Positions 10,301-22,300 of a DNA stretch of 26,160 nt are shown here, piece by piece. A program made the translations under genes and the position numbers. This stretch comes from Spirogloea muscicola (lineage: Eukaryota > Streptophyta > Zygnematophyceae > Spirogloeales > Spirogloeaceae): positions 1 through 26,160 of the forward strand of contig WELB01000377.1 in assembly GCA_009602725.1 (NCBI GenBank). Reading direction: 5' to 3'. Each line of letters begins with the position of its first letter. Position 1 is the first letter of the stretch. The notes below the pieces were generated by a model. That model was given only the letters and a program-made list of their open reading frames with translations. It was not told the origin of the DNA and ran no database searches.

Positions 10301-13300
10301 AGGACATGTGGTTCCTTGCTTACCAAAGTTAAGGTCATATTTGTCACCAATACTACTAGCAGTAACTGCCTCACTCGTCTTCTTGGCCTGCTCAGGATGG
10401 CCTTGTTGTGCTGGATCCACTAGCTATGGTTGAGTTGTTGCACCTACCAGAACGTATTACTACATCTGTGACAAGAATGTCAAGAATGATAGGCATTAAG
10501 ATTGGTCGCTCTTCGTCTGGTTGGGAGGCTCCACCACAGCCTAGTCGACAGCAGGACACAGGAATGAAGGACAATACTCATGGTGGTGACCAAGTGTCTG
10601 ATTGGTCTTTGTTTTGGAAGGGCGAGGTGTCTATTGATATCCAGTCGTGCGCGCTGGTGCTTGCCCGAGGAAGCACAACTTTGCATCGTTTGTCTTCTTC
10701 TCGATGATGAGGAAGCAGCCATAGGAATCCTTGTCTGAAATAACCAGAGGATTTGCACAGAGGATTTGCCAGTGATAATTTACGTCACAGCTGCAAAGGC
10801 AGCTCATCTTTGTTCTTGTTGACGTCATTCTCAAAGTGTATTTGTAGTACTTGCTGAAGGCAGTGATTGCTAACATTGCTTTGATTGCTCCGCAAAGGCC
10901 ACTAAGATTTCAGCCCCATCTTCTGTGTGCCTTCCAGTTCCTCCAGCAGGACTTCTTCTTCAGGCAGATGCTTCTACGTCTGCCCTACTGCTAGCACAGC
11001 AGTTGGCAATCGGATGTCATTGGAGAGGCTATCTATCCATGGACTTCAAGCTCATTCACTGGGAGAAAGCAAGTCCATGCGAATGCTACAATCACCTGAT
11101 AGCACAGGAGATGACACAGTTCATGCTGACAGGTGGGAGGACTGTCACAGCTTGAGATCTGCTGGCAATCTAGCAATTCCATGCTTGCAGGTCGGTGCTG
11201 ATGCATTGCAATACATGTGGGGTGGACTAGTTGATCAAGAGCACGTTATGACATCCAGTAAGTTCATTCAACCTGTGTGCCAGGTACTGAAACAAAAAGT
11301 AACGAGCTTACTTGCAACTGCTCCTCTTTGTGCAGCTTAGAAGGGCTGTCTGCCATGTCAGGGCCAAACGAAGGAGATGGTGATGATGTTAAGTCAAGCA
11401 TGCCTCGTCATGCATGCCGATGTCAAAGTTGACGACGCCACAAGTAAGGGTATGCTACATACATACAGCACTAAGTCATATGCATCTATGCTTTCTTTGA
11501 GGATTTATTTCCTTCCTGTTGTAATAATCCGGGCTTAGAGCTATTCACGTGGGTGTGCTCGATGACCCCAGGGCCTGCTTCTTCAAGGTCAAGTGATGCA
11601 AAGGTAGTTGAAGAAGTGGAGAAGATTGAAAATCAAAAGCAGGCAGAAGGCAGCCAGGACAGGGACGGCTTTGAGGAACGGTGCATCTTGGACAGACTTC
11701 AAGTACTGGTGGAATTAGCAGATGCTGAGCAGGTCCATTCTACTACCTGGAGCGGAGCATTGACTGGCAGGTGCCAGATTTGCGGCGGTGAGATAGTTGT
11801 GACAACATCAGAATTTGAGGTGAACTTTCTGACTCTTAGATTCAGAGCTTGCTGCAAGAATGAAACGTTGATCCATGGCTTATGATTTTCAAAACAGGCC
11901 CTCATTGGCTCTCACCTTGCAGCCTTGACATGGGAGTAAGATTTCTTATTGTGCTCCACACTTGCAGCTGGGTACAATAAGATGCCGAATGCAAATGCAT
12001 CAGAATAATGCATTGAAAGTTAAGATGCAAAATTGTCACCTTGCACTCTTCAGCTTCTGGTGAATCTTATTGCTCCTCTACTAGCACTCTTGTCTACTTC
12101 CTCAAAAAAGTCTACAACAACGCAAAGTGCATCAAGTCCTCAGAGCTCCAATCCAGATGTGCAAGTTGTTCAGAGTGGAACATCTGAAATCTCTCCCCGT
12201 GATGGCAAGTACTTGACATTGGCCTTGCTGCAGTGGCAAAGTTTTGCTTGCTACTGACCACTCAAGCTTCAAATCACAATACTAGCTCGGAATCTCTTTG
12301 CATTGTGCAGGCTCTGTGATAGCAATCTACGATTGTAATGCATGCCAGTACTTTGCGGTTGAAGATAGTAGTGATTGGCAGAGTCACACAACAGGGATGA
12401 GAAAAAGGGGAACCAGAGTAGCAAGAGCTAAGGCAAGAATTGGTTATCGCCTTGTTGGGGAGAGGCACTACGGTGTTGGCAAAAGGGCTCTTTTCCAGGT
12501 GAAGGGTTAAATCAAGTACAACACTGGCAGCTCTCACTACTACAGCACTGACTTATGTGAACGTTCAAGTCAGTCGGGTGTCCTTGTTCAACAGGCATAC
12601 TTCATCTTCTAGTATGATATGAATGTACTGGGCCTATGATGTCCTCTCAGTTCTCCATGATGCTGGCCTTCAGGTGAAATATGTGGGAAGCCGGCGGGAC
12701 TGGTTCTTCTTAGAATCTCTACAAGCATCAAGCCCTGATGGGGAGCCTCTCAAAGTAAAGTATGAAACCAGCTCTGGTATGGTTGAGTTAGCTAGCACCA
12801 ACACCAAGTCCTGGGAGCTGTGGCGGCTCGAAAAGGTCTCAAGCTCAGAAGACAACACAGATGAGGACTTCACCGCTTTTGAATGCAAGCATGGGCCGAA
12901 GCTGGCATTGATCAATAAGAAGAGTAAGCGAGCCTTGTCCTTCATTGGAGGTACGCCAACTCTGGTGGAGGCAACGCAGTCCTCTGCAATCAGCCTACAA
13001 GTCCTTGCTGAGCCCACGACGAGCATGGGTGCAAGTATGAATGAGGAGCCAGGTTGCATGGAGGCAGCCTGGGAGGACGAGCTACTTCCAGATGATGTCA
13101 AGGCCAGGGAAGCCGGCCTTGCAACATGTAGTGAAGTACCAGCAAATAACAGCCACAGCCACCATAGTCTCATGGAGTCTGCAGACACACTACAGCTTGC
13201 TGAGATGAGGGCAAGGCTTCCAGAAGTTTTATGTCAATTTGATGGCCCATTGATGTTCACGCTCCTGTACGAGCCAAGGGGAGACGTGAGGCAACTGCTG

Positions 13301-16300
13301 CCTCTTGCCAGACTTAAGCTTCAGGGAAGGGAGGGGATTGCGCACATGTTCCCAAGAAGGGCTCAAGCATTTCTGAAAGGCCTCATGGTGCTGGAGTACT
13401 TTGACTCTCGCTGCAGCCACTGGTGAGCACAGTATCTATCTTTTGATACTTGCTGTTGTGTGTTTGCCCTGCACATCCACCATATGCTGTATGCCGATGA
13501 TATAATGAAGGCTCTTGCTCCTGCTGTGCCAGTTGTGCTAATATGACTCTGTACCTGAGCATGATGCTTGTGGAACTCTTAATGTGTCCTACCATAATTG
13601 TGTGCTATTCTGCTCAAATATTTTGGCTGCTTTGTGCAGCTTTATAACCAATAGCTCGGTGAGCTGAGTGCAGGGAGTCTGTCATAAAGCCAGTGAGCTT
13701 GGATTTGTCCATAATCATACGAACAGATTCAGCATACATTGACATGCCTACATATTCCATGTCTCCTGTCATTGTCCACCTTGAAATCGGCAAAGTAAGC
13801 TCTGAAGCAGACATACGAGTCTTTGTGAGCCTGTCAACACGAGTTGTTACGGTCTGCAGCTAATCGGCATGGAGCACTTCTTTTGTGGCATAGCATTGAT
13901 TGTAGACAATCAACGCAGTTCCTTCATGCATGTGGCAGAATAAGGAGGAGTCTTTGTGTAATCCACTAGCAATTGACACCGTTTTTCCTGTCATTCCATC
14001 AGGTTGATGCGCTCCTAAGCGAGCCTATCTTAGATATGGGTTTGTTTGTGGCTGGAGCTTTAGACCTGGCTCAGCCATACGGCATCAAGTACTCTCCTGC
14101 TTTTTCCTGCATGGTACAACTGTCTGACACTTGGCTCATATACCCTCCTTCCAGCACTTAGCTCACATAACATCCTGCATTTTCACTGGACTCTGGTCCA
14201 GTGCAAATTGTTGTGTGCAAATACGAAAAAATGTTGTTGATTGCAAATAACCATTGGTCTCTGTATTCAATGACTTGATGTCAACCTGCCTTGCAAGCTC
14301 GAGGTAACACATCAATCGAGCGAGGATAGAAAGTGTTGACTCATTGTCATACATCATGGCACATCTGCACTTGCAGGTCAAGAACAACACAGCAACCAAG
14401 CTGTGCTGCAGCTTTGATACTGATGATACACAGAGGCAGGGAGCAGTCAGGCCCCATGATGCAAGTCCATTTCTCATCAGGTGCTATTGCCTCTGCTGAG
14501 CTCCATGTCCACACTGCGCAGATTTCCCACCTCCACACCAAGTGCACATACTAACGTAGCTGCTCATGATTTTCGTAAATCAAACCCAGACTTTCTCACA
14601 GCTATGTTAGCTCCTATTTTGCTTAGAAGCTTCAAGCCCTCAATCCCTTCCATCTTGGACATTTTTTGCCAGAAAGTGCCATCTGTTGAGTTAAGAAATC
14701 TCCACCTCCTATTGACTGAGTAATACAACTCGATACAGGCACACAACCTCACGCAAGGAAGGAACCGCAACCCAGCTATGTGATTTTATATCGCTAAAGT
14801 TGCAGGCAAATAATGGCTATAGCACTGAGCCACTGCTGCAATCCCTGCTTAGCACAGGTGTCAGAGCAGTGCGCACCCGCCTGCTTTTTGGACAAGGTGA
14901 GGATCAAATCACCTTTGGGTGAAGCAGATGAAGCACTTACACATATCAGGACTATGACAGTCCTTCCTTTGTAAGAGTTATTGAATGCCTCATTGTGTCT
15001 AGCCTGCAACTATGCTTTTTTCTAGCATAGAAGCTGGTGCATTGCTTGATGACTGACCTTGATCTGCCCTCTGTGCAGACAATGAAGGATTCAGCCCTGG
15101 TCCATACATTGTTCTTGACGTCAGCAAGCCTGCGGTATGCTTCTCTGACTGTGACTGTGCACTGTTAACATTATCTCTGGCATGAGAGAACAACATTCGG
15201 ATAGAACTAGGCAAAACTATCCGTAGTCAATGTCGTGCTTGTTGCTTTGACTAACTAATGGTCTACTGCTTTTCTTACATGCAGAGTGGCCTGACGTTAA
15301 GCCTGTCACCCTTACTTACAATACGTAATCTGACTGGAGTGCCCTTGGAGCTCTCTTTTGACCAAACTGGAAACAAGACCCTAGTGCTTTCAAATTTGGA
15401 AGGCAGCAGTACAGAATCCAGTCAATTGATGAGGCTGGAAAGTGGGGATGTACTGGATGATATTATAGTATCATTCCAGTCCCTTGATTTGCAAAGAGAG
15501 CATCAAGGAGTCCTTGCTCAGATGATACTTGGTAAGGAAGTCATGCATGCATGATAGAGCCTGTCCTCCTCCTATGTTAAGTGAAGGGTAGCCTTTCCTG
15601 ATCAGTCAGGTGCCTGGTCATCAAGTCAGACTTGCTGCAGACCGATTAAACAGTTGCATAGAGAGTCCATTGTTACAGAGTCGCTGAACAAACGCTGCAT
15701 CTGTATAACATAGCTGGCACGCAATCCTAAATCATGCCGGATTTTTGTACAGGAGAGGATTCGCTGTCAATACGGCCAGCAGCTGGCACATGTCAAGATG
15801 CAGTATGGACTTGGTCTGAGCAGGTATTCAGAGCAGTGCCAGTCCACCTCTCAGGGTGGATGGATAAAGTCCGTGCTGGTGTAACAAGAACTATGGGAGG
15901 AGTCTGGGGCCAGAGCCTCGAGTCCACCTTTGGGACCCTTCATTGCAAGTCTCACTCCAAAGAAAACATTCATTTTTTGTTGAGGACTACATGCAGAGAC
16001 GTCCCTGTGGATAGCGGAGGCCCGCAGGTTTACGTTCAACAGCGGGAGCTAGCCTTCCTCCCCACACTGCGTGTGCAGAATCTACTCACTTCCACTGTAG
16101 GAATCTCCCTTGTCGCTTCTTCAGAAGGTGAGGCCTTGTACTCACGGGACACCTTGCACCAGCACCAGTACTTGATTAATACTTTCTTGTTACCTGCTTG
16201 ACATTGCTCACTGAGTCAAAAAGTGTATTTGACTTGTTCTGCTGCGGTTGTACTGCACCATTTCATGGAGCTTATTGTTCTTCTCCTACAGAAGCAGCTT

Positions 16301-19300
16301 CTGCAAGGCCCCCCACAATTGGACCCGGCTCGAGCACCAGTTTCGTGGTAGAGGGCAATGCACACACTGCTTGCGCGTATGCAGATCCTGAGCACAGTTT
16401 CCTCATTGTCCATCATATGGACCTTCGCATGAGCTCAGCGCCTATCCCTTTGAAGATACTGCCGAGTACAGGGCAACTGAATGACGTTTTTCGGAAAGCA
16501 GAAATAGGTGGAGAGGCTTTCAAGGAGATTTTGATTGGGACAGACGAGAAGCTTTCAATTCAAGTGAAGATGGACCAGGCAGCAGACGGTGTCAGCCAGG
16601 TTGCCGTCTTGCTCGCTCCTTCACTCGCATGTGCGGCAGAATTTGTAGTGTGTCAGTCTTGGCCTTGCTATTGTATTTCTCAAACTATAGGTGACTTTTT
16701 TGCAGGTCATAATAAAGTCAAAGCATACGCTGCGAAACAGTAGCCAAATGAGTCTCTTATGCTCTCCTGGAGTTGCACGGGCTGTCAGATCCAATCCAAG
16801 GTTCATACAAAGACTGGCAACCACGTATTTGCATACGATCCTGTCACATTGCTCTTCCGTCGAACTTGCAAAATGCCAGGATACCGATATCTTCCCAGCA
16901 TTGTCTACGAGAGTAGTCATGTGGACCATACTCAGGTCATTTACTTCCTTACTTCATGGTGACAGCTGGTGGAGAATTGGCAGACAAAAGCGCCTGGAAT
17001 GGCCAGCTGAGATTGAAAGATGCACTGAAAGTCAAATACAGAATGGAGGAACTCCAGTTTTCAACTTGAAGCCAGGCTCTTCGCTCTCGTGGCTGCCCCG
17101 GTAATGCAGCTGCAGGCCACTTGTTCTTTAAATCTGAGCTGCGCAATATATGCAACAGCATGAAATACATGGCTCTTGTCATACTGATCCATCGCAGCAA
17201 TTATTGCCAACTGCAGAGGGGGAATTATACTGCTAATGGCGGCAGAGAAGGGCCAAGCATTTGGTAAGCTGGATCTAAATGCACTTGCCAGCACAACAGA
17301 ACTCACTCTCCTCCAGGAACATTCTCGACAGTCTCACAACGGCATAGATCGCCAAACACTTGATCAGCCATTGACTGCTCAGACGGTTGATCATGAGGTG
17401 CCACGAAGTCTTCAACTCGGTGTAAAGCTTGTAGATGCTGCGGGACTGGTCCAGCTGGCTCCGCGACATGTGATTGTCAACCAGTGCCCCGAGTCGCTCC
17501 TCGTCTGCCAAGATGGTTTGCAGGTATGGCCAAATATGTAACGACAGTGTTGGTCATTGGAAGGACAATTTGGACATTTAAGCACTGTGTATCCTACTGA
17601 GAAACTGCATGGAGAAGGCAACATGTACGAGCATGACTTTCTATCGCCCCTAAGCTTTGAAGCACAGCCCAATATTGCTCCCATGTTGATGCAGGCTGAT
17701 GAGCATCCTCACATAATGCTAGGGGTGGATCAAAGGGCGCCCTTCCATGCCCAGGCCAATGAGACAACTCAATCATCTGTTGCCGGTGCACAAGTTGCGA
17801 TCCGATTGAAGCCAAAAACAGACCCGAGGAATTGGGACTGGTCTGGTCCACTACATGTGGCCTCGCTTGGTAACTTCTCTTTCCGCATCACGGGCAGAGG
17901 AGAGCTTGCAGGTAATGTTGATGAAAGAAGAAATGAAGGCAAGTGTAAAATGCTGACAATTTGGTGCTCATCTATGCCCTGGTTAGCAAGGATCGCAGGC
18001 AAGAAGAGAAAGCATGACCCCTAGGCCCTTATAATTGGATTGAGCTTGAGTGCCTGAAGCCTTGGAAACAGTGGGACATGAACTTCTTGTATCATGTACA
18101 TTGAAGCAATCAAGCTCACTGACATGGTTGCTGTAACAGATGCACATGTGCGATTTGCTGTAGCTGAGGTGATAGAGGAGGCGCCTTCACTCGTCATATA
18201 TATCAGGCCACAGAGAGCAGATGCTGTACCTTACCGCATTGAGAATGAGCTCCCAGACAGCATCTCATTTCACCAAAAGGTCGGGATACCTGGCAACAAT
18301 AAGGTCTCCAAGATGTTGTCACTGCTTCTTACAAGTACTCCGTGATATTTAAGGTGTCTCAGAGGAGAACAGCTTAGAAGTGCAATTGCGTGCAAAGACT
18401 CAAAGGTACTTCTGTGGTATGCTGTGGCATGGCATGTCACAGCATGCAGATGCTTGGGAAGTCCTCGATGGCCACGAGGCTGTTGGGTATGTCTGGGATG
18501 ATCTGACACTGCCTCGCAAGCTCAGCATTTCACTACCTGGCAAGTGGACCAGTCTCTTGACCTATGCAGCTGCATTTTCACATTCCTGCTCATCGATAGC
18601 ACCCGACGATTTGCATGTCTTTCTTGTCCTTGCCATTCCATTGCCATGCCCCTTCAGTAATGGCCTACTTATTAGTTTCACGACACAAGGTTGCAGGATA
18701 AAAGATAGGGGCAAGTGGAGCTGCGGTGTCCTTATATGAATTCTTACAATCTGCGTGCTGCCTAGTGCTGACAACTTGAGCCATGTCTGTTATTGCCAGG
18801 GACAACTCTGCAAGACGAGGAAGTCAATCTTGATAAGTTGAGAAGCTGGGAGCTCTTCAGAGCCTTTAGGAAGGCTATAACATTTAATATGTCATCCATC
18901 CTTCCTGCAACCTTCACTGAGAACGAAGTCATGAAGAGATCTGCATCAAAGAGCACAGCAGAAGTACGAGCCTTGGGTTACGAGATCTACGCAGAAGGAC
19001 CAACTAGGGTGCTAAGGATCAGTGAGGCGGGCAGTGAGGAGAAGGGACTGAGGGGAGCAGGAGCCAGAACATCCATTGCCAAGATTGACATGAACGTGGC
19101 AACCATTGGGCTTAGCATTATGGAGCCTGGCAAGGTGTCTGTAAGCATGCATACCCTCCAGTAACCTCACAATACTCAGTTCACTGCATTTATTGCCTGC
19201 TTAGATTGCTTGTGATATTTACAGGCATTATGAGGTTGTCCTTTGTCTGAATACTTCTCGGGACAGTATGCATGATGGCTTGTCAAATGGAGCTGTCTTG

Positions 19301-22300
19301 AAATGACTGTTCAGGCACTTGAATGTGCCCCAAAGCTTTCGACATAGTATGTGCTAGTGCAAGTAGGGGAGCTTCCTAATAAAAGCAGTTCATTTCTGTC
19401 AATCAAATGCATATATATGATTTGAAGGATACACGAGCTGTGCAGGAAGACAACCAGGAGGCAGACCATGATGACTTGGGAGCAGACAATTTTGTGCCCT
19501 TCTTGTATGCAAGGGTTGAGAATCTTGCTGTGATACTAGATATCACGAGTGACTCGACTGCCTGCCAAGTCAAATCGCAGGTGCAGCTCCCCAGTGCGTT
19601 TCACATTGTTCCTTCACCTAATCGAATAGGTTCTACTTTCCTGGGTCTGCAACGAATATGTTTATATCATGTCATAGCTATATCTCCATGTTGGTCAGTA
19701 TTAAGTGAGCAGAAGGGTGGTAGATCGAAAAGGCCCATAAAGCATGTGTTACATGTTGGTCGAATCTTTTGCTAATGTATACGTACAACAAGAGTAGCTC
19801 TGTGCAGATTTACAAGTTTACGTACATCATGTCTGCAACACCTTGACATCTTAGAGGACGTGTAACACCTACGACATTTGGTGTCTAGCGGTAATGTCAT
19901 GACATAGCAGTGTTGCTGCTCTGACAGAGGATGGACATTGACGCCAAGTGGACTGGAGCTCCACAAATTGTGATATTCCGGCCCCACAGAGCACAGAGCT
20001 TGGATGAAGGCACCCCATTTTTTCATGCTGCATTTGTCATGTCTAATCTTCCTGGCAGCCCACTCCATCTGCGTTATGCATTCCTCCTCATCCAGGTATA
20101 TTATCTAAGATCTTTTTACACCAACTGTATGCAAGGCTGTGGGGGCCTGTTATTAGTCAGATGTTTTGCACATCTTGCAAGGAACTTCATCTTGAAATCA
20201 TCTGCTACCCCCCTTGTAAGCACTTATAGCAGCGGCCTTCTGACAGCCTAGCGGTGATGCCTGATGTCGGCTGCCTCCTTGGGAAGTTGGTCACCGTGTG
20301 CTACACATTTTATGATTGAAGCTTGGGGGCTGAGTCTGTAGACTCCACCCTTACTTATGAACCGACGGTGGTCACGCTCCAAGCACCCAAGATAGGCCTT
20401 TCGGGTGGAAAGGACGTTCTTCCTATCTGTATTTGCAGTAAGAATTATAGTCATGTCTACGTGCTATTCTTACAGACTCTGGAGCTCAATATAGACGGGG
20501 ACACTGTTATGAGGCTTGTGCCTTTCTCTAGATCACGACTTCAGCCATACATCTCAACGCCAAGCCAGCCCCTATACTTTGAGCAGCTTGAAGTCCAACC
20601 AACTAAGGTTAGTGCGACAGACATATGTGAGACACATTCCTGTCTGGATTATAACTCTCTATCTCTCTCTCTCTCGCATGCGCCCATATGTGCTCGCATT
20701 GCCATCTACATCACCTTCCACGGCCACTAGAAGTCTGGAACACCCATCCTACCTAATACCTAAATATTAGGATGAAAATGCAGGTGCCGCATTGCTGCTT
20801 AAGAGAGTCACCTCTTAGCTACTAAGTCTCTTGTGAGAATGATAAGGGCTACTTACACACAATGCATGGGTGGCATGAGGCAGATTGTAGCAAGCTTTGA
20901 GCCTGGAAGCCCCAGAGCAGACCTGACATCAGCTCAGGAGACTGTTCGAGCGCTGCTTCAGTCCATTATAAAGGTAACCCTCAGGCTATGTAAGAGCAGA
21001 TTTATGAGAAATTTGACCCTCAGTTTAGCTAGTTGATCCGCTTCTCTGCACATCAAGACACCAGTACACACAGCAGGGTCAGAGCCTGCGTGGTTCTTGT
21101 CCTCCATTCCGAGACAAGTGATTTGTGCTTCAAGCTCATGTAGCAGCTAAGCTGATCATTACAGAAGCAGACTAGTCCTTGATGTACGCACATTCCCTCT
21201 GCAGGTACCTGCTGTGAAGGGCCGTGTCATTAAATTGAATGGGATCTCTTTGCAGCATGCATTATTGACATACACGCAGCTCGCAGTCAAATTTGCCCAG
21301 CATTACTCTTGGTAAGTGGCAGCTCTGGCTTTCTGATGAGGTTTTGAAAAGTTTGCTTGGCAAGAAAATGATGGTCATATGGACTCAGGCAATGATGAGA
21401 GATAATGAGCATGACAGTGTCCCATCACCTGCATTTGGTCGAATTGTGTGAGAGGCTCCCAGCAGACTTGCGGAAATACTTATGCATTCATTGTTCTTAC
21501 TATGTGCGACAGGTATGGGATGCGGGCTGTTTACTTAGCACGGGGTAGCGAGTTGCTGCCACCTGCGTTTGCTTCTCTCTTTGACGACTCAGCTGCCTCC
21601 TCAATTGATGCCTTCTTTGATCCAGCCAACTTATCTTCTGCAAAAAATATCACTCTAGGTTGATTCTGCAGTCTGTTACTCGAGGAAGAACTGGACAAAC
21701 TTTCTATGCAGGTCAACGATTAAATTGCAGGCTGAAGAGTCATTTGATCTGGAGCTGACTCAGCCCTTGCTACAAATGACCATGTCACATATAAGCACAA
21801 GTAGCAGCCACGGGCTCTACTTGCCATGCTTGTCTGCTGAGGACGTTGTATCAATCTGACACACATGTCGGTGAGCACATGCAGGAGCTTTCAACTTATT
21901 ACGGCAGGGCATAGGTCGTGAAGGCAAATATGGGACCACCCGATATCTGGGCGATTTTGAGAATAAGGTAATGAGGTTGCATATTGTATGGACACGGAAG
22001 TGAAGATACAATTCACTGCAAATGTGGAGAAGAGATGTGCGGTGCAGGTGAAAGGGGGAAGCTTGCACAACATCTGATTATGGGTTCATATGTTACTGCT
22101 GATATCAATCTTCTGGAACCCAATTAGCACTCTTACCTGAGATATTGCAGCTTGCTCTGTCAGCCTTGCTCACACAGGCATCCTACTTGACAGGTAAAAG
22201 AAGCAGGTTCTAACCTGGCTTATGCTGTTGTTACTGAAGTCTCTGACTCTGTACTCAGAGGTGCTGAAGCGGCTGGAGTTGATGGACTGGTATGGTCATG

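Noticed and set aside
13614-13814. Reverse-strand open frame
   Set aside because: It is a shadow of exon 15, whose forward frame carries the family motif and matching phases.
17264-17291. Possible 28-nt intron after a GGTAAGC
   Set aside because: Too short to splice; the acceptor at 17217 gives a single open exon through to 17523 instead.
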